NCBI RefSeq assembly: GCF_023824195.1
Contig: NZ_CP085442.1
Span: forward strand, 2,828,001 to 2,892,000
Direction of reading: 5' to 3'
DNA: 64,000 nt
DNA from: Priestia megaterium
Lineage (GTDB): Bacteria > Bacillota > Bacilli > Bacillales > Bacillaceae_H
A model generated the notes under the pieces. That model worked only from the letters and a program-made list of their open reading frames with translations, did not search any database and was not told the origin of the DNA. Numbering within the stretch: the first letter of the stretch is position 1; each line of letters opens with the position of its first letter. The translations under genes and the position numbers were made by a program. Shown piece by piece: positions 55,422-63,738 of the stretch.

Positions 55422-55547
55422 GTTGATTTCCGTGCAAGGCTTCGCTTTCCGCGGGCGGGCGCTGAGCCTCCTCGTCGCCTGCGCTCCTGCGGGGTCTCAT
55501 CTGTCCCGCTTTTCCCGCAGGAGTCTTCGCCTTGCCCTCCAATCAAC
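55422..55547. repeat. GC-rich palindromic Bacillus-type dispersed repeat
   Basis: 126 bp, far richer in GC than its surroundings, with nested inverted arms: GTTGATT/AATCAAC (ends), GCAAGGC/GCCTTGC, and CTCCTGCGGG/CCCGCAGGAG inside. Elements of this look are scattered in intergenic regions of several Bacillaceae. It carries no credible gene; an 83-codon plus-strand frame across it is chance. Confidence 0.75.
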
Positions 55548-55696
55548 TGCTAGAAGAACCTACATACATAAAATTTACGTTCACCATCACACTATGAAAA
55601 AATCCGAACTAAACTACTTTTGTCCCAACCTCTTTTTAATTAGAAACAATTCGCACGTTTAGTTTACTAACTTTTTAAACTAATAAACTACTCTGG

Positions 55697-56053
55697 TTAA
55701 GATGCCTGCGTGTCTGTGTCGTAAATATTGGCTGTTACTTCGCTTCTTTGACAAAATAAGATAAGCAGCCAAATGCCTCCGATAACTGGAACAAAGTTAA
55801 TTAAATACCACCAGCCGCTTCTTCCTGTATCATGCAGTCGGCGAACAGTAACTGCAAGTGAAGGCAGAATCATTGCTACTGCATAGGCGAATGCTAAAAT
55901 AGCTCCAAATAAAGCAAGTGAGTCAATAGCAACAAAGATATATGGAACGAACGCAAAGATATAACCAAATAATGTAAACACCCAATACTCCGTACGCGTT
56001 GCTCTTCCTCGAAACGTCGCGTAATTTTTTAACGCTTTTATATACCAGTGCAT
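55697..56053 (-). CDS. DUF805 membrane protein
   Basis: 118 aa with four hydrophobic helices. It starts HWYIKALKNYATFRGRATR and carries the family motif VRRLHDTGRSGWWYL; the end is polar (LFCQRSEVTANIYD). Paralogue of 56104-56451 and 48951-49298. Function of DUF805 is unknown. Ribosome site AGAGAGGG. Likely co-transcribed with the next paralogue upstream. Confidence 0.85.
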   Translation of the reverse strand: MHWYIKALKNYATFRGRATRTEYWVFTLFGYIFAFVPYIFVAIDSLALFGAILAFAYAVAMILPSLAVTVRRLHDTGRSGWWYLINFVPVIGGIWLLILFCQRSEVTANIYDTDTQAS

Positions 56054-56103
56054 TTTAAACCCTCTCTTTGTTCATTAAATTAAACTAGCTAACGGTTAAA
56101 AGC

Positions 56104-56451
56104 CTACGCAACTTTATTAGGTACATCAAACCGATTTAACTGCGACTCACTTCTTAGACAAAGAAGAATTAATAGACAAATAGCTCCGGCAATCGGAATA
56201 ATACTAATGAGCTGCCACCAACCGCTTCTTCCTATGTCATGCAATCGGCGTGCCGTCACAGCAAGAGATGGAATGAAGACTGCAACAAGATAAACTATAC
56301 GCAAAAACGGAGGCATATCTGTTATAAGTTCAATAGCTGAAAGCACACACCACATAATAAAATTAAATAAGACAAACATCCAATACTCTTTACGCGTTGC
56401 TCTTCCTTGAAACGTTGCATAGTTTTTTAGTACATGTAAATACCATTTCAT
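56104..56451 (-). CDS. DUF805 membrane protein
   Basis: 115 aa from the ATG at 56451, preceded by AAAGGAGG; a frame to 56535 lacks a site. Start KWYLHVLKNYATFQGRATR, four helices, motif ARRLHDIGRSGWWQL and final LLILLCLRSESQLNRF. Tandem with its paralogue (50 bp apart). Role unknown. Confidence 0.85.
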   Translation of the reverse strand: MKWYLHVLKNYATFQGRATRKEYWMFVLFNFIMWCVLSAIELITDMPPFLRIVYLVAVFIPSLAVTARRLHDIGRSGWWQLISIIPIAGAICLLILLCLRSESQLNRFDVPNKVA

Positions 56452-56723
56452 ACAAAAACCTCCTTTTCCAAAACGAATTTTGTAAGACAAGCTTACTAGC
56501 AGTAATTGCCTTAGCATACAAAAAATTAATTTCATATCCTATTTTTTAAAAAAATCCCAAATGGTAATATAGATATAGGAGAGAGATGGATAATATTTAG
56601 CAATAAATACCCAAAACTTTTAGATTAAAAACCATTTTATTACTATAATTACTTTTAATTAATAAAATGTTCTTTTATAGAAAAAAACCGCCATATTAAT
56701 AAACACGGCAGGCTCTATCTTTA

Positions 56724-57146
56724 TTATGTTTGGTAAAAGTAAGGTCCACATGAGCTTTCATGGGTAATCACGTAAGTCCATGTGAAATCTTCATCAACCA
56801 CATATAAATCTTCTAAATACATGTTTGTATTTTTACTTAAATCAGCGCTTGTTAGATGCTTACATTTGGATAGCTGCAGCACCCGTTCATCATGCTCAAA
56901 CAACAAATAACAGTCGTTCTTTATTTGTTGTTCGAACGCTTGAATCGCTTGTTCTCCTTGTAAGCAAGGGAGCTTTTCATAGCTAAATGCATGCCACAAG
57001 AACTGGTCCATATAAATTTTCTTTTTTTGCGATGCGCTTAAAGCACTTGCAAATTCATGTTCCCACCGTTTCCGAAAGAGTTCTCCTTGATTCGGTAATT
57101 TTTTAACAAACATTCCTTTTTTCTTTAACGCATCTTTCATTTTCAC
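56724..57146 (-). CDS. DUF4275 family protein
   Basis: About 140 aa from a GTG at 57146 (AAAGGATG upstream, long spacing); an ATG two codons in is the alternative. Soluble. Family pattern: FRKRWEHEFASALSASQK, FLWHAFSYEKLPCL, CYLLFEHDERVLQL, and the end YVVDEDFTWTYVITHE followed by GPYFY. Members are small Bacillus proteins of unknown role. Bases 56460-56720 are AT-rich and hold no other gene. Confidence 0.8.
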   Translation of the reverse strand: MKMKDALKKKGMFVKKLPNQGELFRKRWEHEFASALSASQKKKIYMDQFLWHAFSYEKLPCLQGEQAIQAFEQQIKNDCYLLFEHDERVLQLSKCKHLTSADLSKNTNMYLEDLYVVDEDFTWTYVITHESSCGPYFYQT

Positions 57147-57224
57147 TGTGCTTTCTCATCCTTTATCCTGTATTCATTTCTTTTTATCGGCTTCTTAGCT
57201 TATTTGTCCACTAGTACCCGTGCG

Positions 57225-58454
57225 TTAGATTCCCTGCTTTTTGACCAAATTCACTTTATAAAACGTCGGCTTTAACGTGCACAAAAACAACACAATCGTA
57301 CTTAAAAGCATGATCAGGCTTCCACCAATTACAGCTCCTTGAATTGAAAAGATGTGCGCAGCCATGCCGCATAAAAAAGTCATGATAATGATCAGGAGTG
57401 ACTCAAGCAGTCCATATATACTTCCTACTCGACCCATCATGTCAACGGGAATACTGTTTTGATAAAAGGTTTGAAAACCAGCACTTGCAAAAGCTAACGC
57501 AAAAGATAAGCTAAAAAACCCTGTTCCGATAGTTTGAAAAGAAGACGAGCAAGCATACAGCAAATAGCCAAGCGACACTCCTAAACTGCCGGCGCCTATT
57601 AGAAAGTTCGTCGACAGCTTCTTAGCAAACAGTGTATTAATAACGGCACCAATCATAATGCCTGCACCTGCTACGCTCACTAAAAATCCGTACTCGCTTT
57701 CAGACAAGTTAATTACGTTTGTTGCAAACGAAACTTCAAGCGAATCAATTGCCGTAGCCATGACCATTAAAAAACTAAATAACACATAAATTGGCATAAT
57801 ATATTTGTTTGTTTTACTAAAACAAAACACCATTTTCCAGTCTTCTCGAATAGTGTTTACAGAAAGCTTATTTGCTTTAACTTCTGTTTTTGTATCTAAG
57901 TTTGGCATAAACAGAGTAACCACGCCTGACAACACCAGCGCTGCAGCATTAGTATAAATGGCAAACGCGGGCGTTCCAATCATAAATAGCGCACCTGCTG
58001 CGGCTGGTCCAAGAAGAAAACCGCCTGAGTCAATCAAACTGCGCAGCGAATTAAATCTTTTTCGTTTTTCATGTGGAATAAGCTTTGTGATATAGACCAT
58101 CGATGCCGGCCGAAACATTGAACTTGCCATACTGATGATAAACACCAGCGTATAAATGACAAAGATGGATGAGAAAAACGGAAGGCAAGCAATAATCCCG
58201 GCGCGCATCCAATCTAAAAACATCATAAGCTTCCGTTTGTTCATGCGGTCAATTAAGCTTCCAGACCATATGTTTGTACATAGCGCAGCAAGCGGTTTTA
58301 TCATGTATAGCCCTGAAACTGCAAGCGGCGAATTCGTCATATCAAGCATCAGTAAATTTAAGGCGATTAAATAAATCCAGTCGCCGATATTGCTAGTGCC
58401 AATTCCAAACAGTAATAAAAACGGGTATTTCCAAGACAACAGCTTATTTTTCAT
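57225..58454 (-). CDS. MFS transporter (drug-efflux-like) under T-box control
   Basis: 409 aa, GGAGG before the ATG, about 12 membrane segments. Early FGIGTSNIGDWIYLIALNLL, loop GSLIDRMNKRKLMMFLDWMR (MFS signature between segments 2 and 3) and GAGIMIGAVINTLFA resemble MefA/macrolide-efflux-type MFS proteins. Unexpectedly, it lies behind a T-box leader whose specifier reads best as glutamine, so its level should follow Gln supply. It may therefore move an amino acid, peptide or analogue rather than a drug. Direction of transport is unknown. Confidence 0.88.
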   Translation of the reverse strand: MKNKLLSWKYPFLLLFGIGTSNIGDWIYLIALNLLMLDMTNSPLAVSGLYMIKPLAALCTNIWSGSLIDRMNKRKLMMFLDWMRAGIIACLPFFSSIFVIYTLVFIISMASSMFRPASMVYITKLIPHEKRKRFNSLRSLIDSGGFLLGPAAAGALFMIGTPAFAIYTNAAALVLSGVVTLFMPNLDTKTEVKANKLSVNTIREDWKMVFCFSKTNKYIMPIYVLFSFLMVMATAIDSLEVSFATNVINLSESEYGFLVSVAGAGIMIGAVINTLFAKKLSTNFLIGAGSLGVSLGYLLYACSSSFQTIGTGFFSLSFALAFASAGFQTFYQNSIPVDMMGRVGSIYGLLESLLIIIMTFLCGMAAHIFSIQGAVIGGSLIMLLSTIVLFLCTLKPTFYKVNLVKKQGI

Positions 58455-58493
58455 AAAACAAAGGCCTCCGCTCCATTATTGATTACAGTCAAT

Positions 58494-58770
58494 AAAAAAA
58501 TCCCACCCCCAAGACATGTGTCTTAGGGGCGAGATTATTAATCGCGGTGCCACCCTAGTTTGTTCATATGTCGCCATATAAACCTTATCGAGTACGGCTT
58601 TCGCTTATACTCTAGCTTTGTAACGGAAGCAGCCGTCGCACTATCACGTTAGATCCAATGCGCTGCTCAGAGGCTTGCTTCAACAGCGTTTCTCTTGCTC
58701 CTTTTCAGCTTCCGGAGCTCTCTGCTAAGAATACGCGCTGTCTACTTTTCTCTTCACGGCATTTAATTTC
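58494..58770 (-). promoter_or_regulatory. T-box leader of the MFS transporter, specifier probably CAA (Gln)
   Basis: T-box AGGGTGGCACCGCG (58543-58556 on minus) and terminator CCCC..AAGAC / GTCTT..GGGG with TTTTTTT (58494-58535). Stem I has AGUA on its 5' side and GAA on its 3' side; after GAA-N comes CAA (58675-58677), a Gln codon. The base after UGG is C, which requires discriminator G, as in bacillar tRNA-Gln; Ala (GCA, one base off) would need U. Confidence 0.88.
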
Positions 58771-58774
58771 TAAC

Positions 58775-58804
58775 ATCTTACCATTATTATCTATTTTTTG
58801 TAAA
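58775..58804 (-). promoter_or_regulatory. Promoter of the MFS T-box transcript
   Basis: -35 TTTACA (58799-58804), 18-bp spacer, -10 TAAGAT (58775-58780), just before the leader and overlapping the 3' end region of the AmiS/UreI gene. Confidence 0.6.
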
Positions 58805-58807
58805 TAC

Positions 58808-59422
58808 TTATTTTAAAATCATTTTTTGCGGCTGAGAAAAGAATAGTCGATACCCTAGATATACAAAATAAATGATGGAAGCTACCAGCACGATTCCCCA
58901 CATATTGTACATATCCTTATTTCCCCATACGCCTGTTAGTGAAAACAGCGCTGGAATCGTTAACGTCACCCACGACTGTACAATCGCTACTTTCCCCACA
59001 TATGCAGATACATCTTTTTTGCTCGTATTAAGCACATAAAATAAAAACCATAAAAACGACCAAAGAATCCATGTAATAGCGTTAACTACGTCATGATAAT
59101 GAACAAGAGAAACGGTCACGTACACTAAAGCGATAATCGATACCCAAAGCGAGTAATAGCCAAGTCCTGTTCCCTGCATTCCTTTTAATACCGTCACCCC
59201 TACATACAAATACGTAAGGCCAAATAAAAAAATCGCCGTTCTTTCATACAAAATCCAGTTGCTTTGATCTGACGTAATAATTAAATAAAACGGAACAATA
59301 ACTTGAAAAGCTCCGACAAACAAGTTGAATACGCCTACGTTTTTTTCATCTGCTTTTCCAAGCAGCATGAGTCCGTTTAAAAATAACGCTGCACCTGACA
59401 GCAACAGTCCAATTTGATCCAT
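58808..59422 (-). CDS. AmiS/UreI-family channel
   Basis: 204 aa, six to seven membrane segments. Begins IGLLLSGAALFLNGLMLLG and includes SNWILYERTAIFLFGLTYLY and ITWILWSFLWFLFYVL, the AmiS/UreI pattern of proton-gated urea or short-chain amide channels. No urease or amidase gene is near. In-frame TGA lies two codons before the ATG, so this start is forced, yet the good GGAGGA site is 33 nt away beyond a hairpin (see separate entry). Confidence 0.85.
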   Translation of the reverse strand: MDQIGLLLSGAALFLNGLMLLGKADEKNVGVFNLFVGAFQVIVPFYLIITSDQSNWILYERTAIFLFGLTYLYVGVTVLKGMQGTGLGYYSLWVSIIALVYVTVSLVHYHDVVNAITWILWSFLWFLFYVLNTSKKDVSAYVGKVAIVQSWVTLTIPALFSLTGVWGNKDMYNMWGIVLVASIIYFVYLGYRLFFSQPQKMILK

Positions 59423-59460
59423 TTTTCAGTAAGAAAAGCCCCCTGCTTTTCTTGTCCTCC
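59423..59460 (-). promoter_or_regulatory. Hairpin lying between ribosome-binding site and start of AmiS/UreI
   Basis: On minus: GGAGGA (59460-59455), then a perfect 9-bp stem AAGAAAAGC / GCTTTTCTT with a 5-nt loop (59453-59431), then 8 nt and the ATG. With the hairpin folded, the site-to-start distance falls to about 10 nt, the normal value. Confidence 0.55.
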
Positions 59461-59516
59461 TCTGCGTCGATGTTTTTCTTTAGGATGTGCGGAGTTGTGG
59501 TTTACATGTAAAAAAG

Positions 59517-59551
59517 AAAAAGCAATTCCTTTTAAAAAGGAAACTGCTTTT
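59517..59551 (-). terminator. Terminator of the deo operon
   Basis: Minus-strand AAAAGCAGTTTCC / GGAATTGCTTTT imperfect stem with A/T core and T-run, 20 bp after the nupC stop. Confidence 0.75.
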
Positions 59552-59570
59552 CTTTCCATTTCTATTACAC

Positions 59571-60752
59571 TTATAAAATGAAGCTGACAACAATCGCTGA
59601 CAGTATGCTTACAAGCGTAGCTCCGTACAGTAAACGAAGACCAAAGCGCGCTACTGTATTTCCTTGCTTTTCGCTTAAGCCTTTAACAGCTCCTGACACG
59701 ATTCCAATTGATGAGAAGTTAGCAAATGATACTAAGAATACGGATACAATTCCAAGCGTTTTAGCACTGAATGTTGAAGCCATATCCGACAGGCTCATCA
59801 TTGCCACAAATTCATTTGTTACAAGTTTTGTTGCCATAATTCCACCCGCTGCTACTACTTCTGAAGCAGGAACACCCATAATGAATGCAAACGGTGCAAA
59901 CACATAGCCAAGCAGATGCTGGAATGACAGACCAAATAACATTTCAAACACGTTATCAATCGCAGCCATTAGCGCAACGAAACCAATTAGCATCGCACCT
60001 ACGATAATCGCTACTTTAAATCCATCCATAATATACTCGCCAAGCATTTCGAAGAACGTTTGTTTATGACCAGTTTGTACTTCTAAAATATCTTCTTGAT
60101 CCGTTACTGTGTAAGGGTTAATGATAGAAGAAATAATAAATCCGCCAAATAAGTTGATCACAATTGCTGTTACTACGTATTTTGGTTCAATCATTGTCAT
60201 GTAAGCACCGACAATTGACATTGAAACAGTCGACATAGCTGATGCACAAAGCGTATATAAACGGTTTGGCGGCAGTTTGTCTAATTGCTTTTTAACGGTA
60301 ATAAATACTTCTGACTGACCTACAATCGCAGAAGCTACTGCGTTATAAGACTCTAATTTTCCCATTCCGTTAATCTTGCTGAGAACTAAACCAATCCATT
60401 TCATAATGAAAGGAAGAATTTTAAAGTGCTGCAAAATCCCAATCAAGACAGAGATAAAAACGATTGGAAGCAGGACGTTTAAGAAAAACGGCATTGATCC
60501 TTTATTCGCGATGCCTCCAAATACGAACTCTACCCCTTCATTTGCATATGAAAGCAGCTTTCCAAAAACGCTGGCAATTGCATTAATAATAATCAAGCCA
60601 AACTTTGTATTTAGAAGTAAAGCTGATAAAAGAACTTGAATCACAACCATAATGACGATTGGTTTATATTTGATTTCTTTGCGGTTATTACTTGCAAGAT
60701 ACGCTAATCCAAAGACAACGAGTAACCCTAAGATGCCAATTAAATATTTCAT
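59571..60752 (-). CDS. nupC: CNT-family nucleoside transporter
   Basis: 393 aa from the ATG at 60752 (GGAGGATACT upstream). Concentrative nucleoside transporter driven by an ion gradient, about 10 membrane segments. Family motifs: VVIQVLLSALLLNTKFG, GKLESYNAVASAIVGQSEVF, PPNRLYTLCASAMSTVSMS and GVPASEVVAAGGIMATKLV. It supplies pyrimidine (and other) nucleosides to Pdp, Cdd and DeoC. Last gene of the operon. Confidence 0.94.
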   Translation of the reverse strand: MKYLIGILGLLVVFGLAYLASNNRKEIKYKPIVIMVVIQVLLSALLLNTKFGLIIINAIASVFGKLLSYANEGVEFVFGGIANKGSMPFFLNVLLPIVFISVLIGILQHFKILPFIMKWIGLVLSKINGMGKLESYNAVASAIVGQSEVFITVKKQLDKLPPNRLYTLCASAMSTVSMSIVGAYMTMIEPKYVVTAIVINLFGGFIISSIINPYTVTDQEDILEVQTGHKQTFFEMLGEYIMDGFKVAIIVGAMLIGFVALMAAIDNVFEMLFGLSFQHLLGYVFAPFAFIMGVPASEVVAAGGIMATKLVTNEFVAMMSLSDMASTFSAKTLGIVSVFLVSFANFSSIGIVSGAVKGLSEKQGNTVARFGLRLLYGATLVSILSAIVVSFIL

Positions 60753-60771
60753 AGTATCCTCCACTGCTTAC

Positions 60772-61170
60772 TTATTTTTGTAAGTCTTTTGATGAAAAAT
60801 AGCCCGGTAAGATTTCGTTGATGTTTGTAATCACAAAATCTCCTTTTAGGTTTGCTAAGATAATTTGTGTGTGATCATCACAGAACTCAGCTAATACTTG
60901 TCTGCATGCACCGCAAGGAGAAATTGGTCCGTCCGTATCTCCTACAACTGCAATAGCTGAAAACTGCTTGTCCCCTTCTGAAACAGCTTTAAAGATTGCC
61001 GTTCGCTCAGCGCAGTTCGTCAATCCATAGGAAGCGTTTTCAATATTGCATCCACGATAAATCTTTCCATCGGTTGTTAAAAGAGCTGCACCAACATGGA
61101 AATGAGAATACGGTACATGTGCTTGTTTGCTTGCTGCGATTGCTTCATCTATTAATCGTTTTGGCTCCAC
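60772..61170 (-). CDS. cdd: Cytidine deaminase
   Basis: 132 aa. Homotetrameric Zn enzyme converting cytidine/deoxycytidine to uridine/deoxyuridine. Active site NCAERTA (Cys and catalytic Glu) and PCGACRQVLAEF (two Zn Cys) are intact, as is VPYSHFHVGAALL. Start chosen as GTG at 61170, 9 nt after AAAGG; ATGs at 61179 and 61176 overlap that site. Lies 19 bp before nupC, so co-transcribed. The upstream gap contains a perfect hairpin. Confidence 0.95.
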   Translation of the reverse strand: MEPKRLIDEAIAASKQAHVPYSHFHVGAALLTTDGKIYRGCNIENASYGLTNCAERTAIFKAVSEGDKQFSAIAVVGDTDGPISPCGACRQVLAEFCDDHTQIILANLKGDFVITNINEILPGYFSSKDLQK

Positions 61171-61193
61171 CGTCATCATCCTTTGCTTAGTTT

Positions 61194-61223
61194 ACAGCAG
61201 GTTAGTTAGTACTAACCTGCTGT
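61194..61223 (-). other. Intercistronic hairpin between deoC and cdd
   Basis: Perfect 13-bp stem (ACAGCAGGTTAGT and complement) with a 4-nt loop and no T-run. Within an operon this suggests mRNA processing or 3'-end protection of the pdp-deoC part rather than full termination. Confidence 0.6.
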
Positions 61224-61229
61224 CATTTA

Positions 61230-61904
61230 TTAATAATCAGAGTTGCTTAATTGACCTTTTGCAATTGATACGCCAGAGCTTGCACCAATACGTGTTGCAC
61301 CTGCTTCAATCATTGCTTTTGCATCTTCTAAGCCGCGAACGCCGCCAGAAGCTTTTACACCTACATCTGGTCCCACCGTTTTTCTCATAAGCGCTACGTC
61401 TTCTACCGTTGCGCCTCCTGTTGAGAAGCCCGTTGACGTTTTAACAAAATCAGCTCCAGCTTTTACAGCTAGCTCAGAAACTTTTGCTTTTTCTTCGTCA
61501 GTTAAAAGAGATGTTTCAATGATTACTTTTACTAGCGCTTTGCCTTTTGCAGCATCTACTACTGCTTGAATATCGCTTTGCACTAGGTCATAGTTTTTAT
61601 CTTTTAACGCGCCGATGTTGATCACCATATCTACTTCGTCTGCACCGTTTTCGATTGCATTTGTTGTTTCGAATGCTTTCACTGCTGAAGTAGTAGCTCC
61701 AAGAGGGAAGCCGATTACCGTACATACTTTTACTTCTGGAGCATCTTTTAATAACTCAGCTGCTTTTTTTACCCACGTTGGGTTTACACAGACCGAAGCG
61801 AATGAATATTCTTTTGCTTCTTGTGCTAAAACCGTAATTTGCTCTTCTGTTGCATCTGCTTTTAATAATGTATGATCAATAATTCCCGTAATGTTTTGAC
61901 TCAT
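61230..61904 (-). CDS. deoC: Deoxyribose-phosphate aldolase
   Basis: 224 aa, AGAGAGGAAG before the ATG. Splits 2-deoxyribose-5-phosphate into glyceraldehyde-3-phosphate and acetaldehyde. The Schiff-base Lys is K155 in [12 protein letters not shown]; Asp92 (EVDMVINIG) and Lys184 (GVKASGGVR) complete the site. It uses the product of Pdp after mutase action. 21 bp after the pdp stop. Confidence 0.97.
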   Translation of the reverse strand: MSQNITGIIDHTLLKADATEEQITVLAQEAKEYSFASVCVNPTWVKKAAELLKDAPEVKVCTVIGFPLGATTSAVKAFETTNAIENGADEVDMVINIGALKDKNYDLVQSDIQAVVDAAKGKALVKVIIETSLLTDEEKAKVSELAVKAGADFVKTSTGFSTGGATVEDVALMRKTVGPDVGVKASGGVRGLEDAKAMIEAGATRIGASSGVSIAKGQLSNSDY

Positions 61905-61925
61905 TTTGTTCTTCCTCTCTACTTC

Positions 61926-63227
61926 TTAATGAATTTCTTTATAAATTAACGTCGGAGCTTCCACTTTTTCAGCAACCGTGCTGTAAGAATCATAAACGAT
62001 ATCCATTACTTCCTGTACATCTTCGCTGTTGCTGTGGATGGTAACAAGAGAGTCGCCTTTTTTCACTGAATCTCCAACTTTTTTATTAAGCATGATACCA
62101 ACTGCTAAGTCGATTTCAGATTCTTTTGTTGCGCGTCCTGCACCTAGCTTCATTGCTGCTACGCCGATTTTTTCTGCAACGATTTCTGAAATGTATCCAT
62201 CTTCTTTTGCTGGCACTTCAATTTTGTGCGCTGCATCCGGTAATTTAGACGGATCGTCTGCAACAGAAGCGTCTCCGCCTTGTGCGCTTAAGAATGTTTT
62301 GAATGATTCTAGTGCTTTTCCGTTTTTAATTACTTCTTGAAGCATTGCACGAGCTTCGTCTAAGCTGTTTGCTTTTTCAGCAAGTACAACCATGTGACTT
62401 CCTAACGTTAAGCAAAGCTCTGTTAAATCTTCAGGTCCTTCGCCTTTTAACGTGTCGATAGCTTCTTTCACTTCAAGCGCATTACCAACCGCAAAACCTA
62501 GAGGCTGGCTCATATCGGAAATGATTGCTTTTGTGTTTCGACCTACGCCTTTTCCGATTTCAACCATTGCTTTTGCTAATTCTTCAGCATCTTCAAGCTT
62601 TTTCATAAACGCGCCGTTCCCAGTTTTTACATCCAGGCAAATTGCATCTGCTCCAGCTGCGATTTTCTTACTCATAATCGAGCTTGCAATTAACGGAATC
62701 GAATCAACCGTTGCTGTTACATCACGAAGCGCATAAAGTTTTTTATCCGCTGGCGTTAAGTCTCCGCTTTGACCGATAACCGCAATTTTATTTGTGTTTA
62801 CTAAACGAATGAATTCTTCATTTGTAATTTCAACGTGGAAGCCAGGCACTGCTTCAAGTTTATCGATCGTACCGCCAGTATGTCCTAAGCCGCGGCCAGA
62901 CATTTTGGCAACCGGTACATCAACTGCAGCTACTAAAGGTCCTAATACAAGTGTTGTTGTATCGCCTACGCCGCCTGTGCTGTGTTTGTCTACTTTAATA
63001 CCTTCAATTTTTGATAAGTCGATTTGATCGCCTGATTCAACCATTGCTTGCGTTAAATTTACGCGTTCTTCTTGCGTCATTCCTTGAAAGTAAATCGCCA
63101 TCGCAAATGCCGATAACTGATAATCAGGTAAATCCCCTTTTGTATAACCTTCGATAATAAAATCGATTTCAGCTTTATTTAATTCATGTCCATTACGTTT
63201 TTTTTCAATTAAGTCAACCATTCTCAT
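61926..63227 (-). CDS. pdp: Pyrimidine-nucleoside phosphorylase
   Basis: 433 aa. Phosphorolysis of uridine, deoxyuridine and thymidine. Glycosyl-transferase signature [16 protein letters not shown], phosphate-loop [13 protein letters not shown] and [12 protein letters not shown] are all present; the C-terminal domain begins near residue 345. First enzyme gene after the DeoR operator. GGGGG precedes the ATG. In B. subtilis pdp is last in the operon; here it is first. Confidence 0.96.
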   Translation of the reverse strand: MRMVDLIEKKRNGHELNKAEIDFIIEGYTKGDLPDYQLSAFAMAIYFQGMTQEERVNLTQAMVESGDQIDLSKIEGIKVDKHSTGGVGDTTTLVLGPLVAAVDVPVAKMSGRGLGHTGGTIDKLEAVPGFHVEITNEEFIRLVNTNKIAVIGQSGDLTPADKKLYALRDVTATVDSIPLIASSIMSKKIAAGADAICLDVKTGNGAFMKKLEDAEELAKAMVEIGKGVGRNTKAIISDMSQPLGFAVGNALEVKEAIDTLKGEGPEDLTELCLTLGSHMVVLAEKANSLDEARAMLQEVIKNGKALESFKTFLSAQGGDASVADDPSKLPDAAHKIEVPAKEDGYISEIVAEKIGVAAMKLGAGRATKESEIDLAVGIMLNKKVGDSVKKGDSLVTIHSNSEDVQEVMDIVYDSYSTVAEKVEAPTLIYKEIH

Positions 63228-63266
63228 GACGTTTTCCCCCTAAAAGTATCTGCATATTGTGCATCC

Positions 63267-63282
63267 ACTAAAACGTTTTCAA
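63267..63282 (-). promoter_or_regulatory. cre-like CcpA site downstream of the pdp promoter
   Basis: Minus-strand TTGAAAACGTTTTAGT resembles the cre consensus; its place ~15 bp past the -10 fits road-block repression by CcpA. Confidence 0.6.
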
Positions 63283-63296
63283 CAACTTACACCCTT

Positions 63297-63349
63297 ACTA
63301 TATAATAGCTTTGAACAATTGTAAACATATATATTTACATTTGTTCAAA
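63297..63349 (-). promoter_or_regulatory. pdp operon promoter with DeoR operator
   Basis: -35 TTTACA (63320-63325), 17-bp spacer, -10 TATAGT (63297-63302). An inverted repeat with 16-bp arms, 15 matching (TTTGAACAATTGTAAA at 63310-63325; partner 63334-63349), covers the -35. It resembles the TTGAACAA-type DeoR palindrome; DeoR is encoded just upstream. Confidence 0.85.
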
Positions 63350-63382
63350 AATATTTATAGCCGCTGTTTTAGTGAATAAAAA

Positions 63383-63406
63383 AAGACTTCCGCACTCGGA
63401 AGTCTT
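63383..63406 (-). terminator. Terminator after deoR and the broken ORF
   Basis: Perfect 10-bp stem AAGACTTCCG / CGGAAGTCTT, 4-nt loop, TTTTTTT on minus. It separates deoR from the pdp operon. Confidence 0.88.
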
Positions 63407-63409
63407 CCC

Positions 63410-63733
63410 TTATTTTTCAGCTTTTATCACAAATGACAACATGATTCGGTACTTATTCTTTACCTTTTTATAAGGAATTAATACATATGGCTGATCAGGC
63501 GGCGTAAATCGTTCAATTCCTTTTTGATTAGCATCAGGAGAAAAGTACATTCTTCCCCACCGTTTAATAATATAGCCCGTGGTTCCTTTGGCAATCACTC
63601 CGTCTTTTAAAGCGTCTGCTTGAAAAGGATACCGGTTTCGCTGTGCCTGCAGAGATGCTGCAGAATAGGATATAACGTCTTCTATTATTTAAATCCGATG
63701 AAGCTTTTGCTCTTGAAAAAACAGCGCCTTCAT
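63410..63733 (-). pseudogene. ORF after deoR interrupted by one stop
   Basis: From ATG at 63733 the frame gives 14 codons (ALFFQEQKLHRI), a TAA at 63691-63689, then 92 in-frame codons (SYSAASLQAQRNRYPF, GTTGYIIKRWGRMYFS, RFTPPDQPYVLIPYKK) to 63410. Without the stop it is a 107-aa soluble protein. AAAGGAG touches the ATG, only 6 bp past the deoR stop. It may be a one-stop pseudogene, or start downstream at GTG 63598. Family not recognised. Confidence 0.55.
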
Positions 63734-63738
63734 CTCCT

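Noticed and set aside
55411..55662. 83-codon plus-strand frame across the GC-rich repeat
   Set aside because: Explained by the palindromic repeat; no ribosome site, Arg/Ser-rich random content.
58674..58680. Alanine (GCA) as specifier of the second T-box
   Set aside because: The GAA-N-codon spacing seen in the Ile T-box gives CAA, and the C after UGG needs discriminator G, which fits Gln, not Ala.
59377..59559. 60-codon minus-strand frame covering the AmiS/UreI ribosome site
   Set aside because: No ribosome site of its own and no family; overlaps the hairpin and the start of a real gene.
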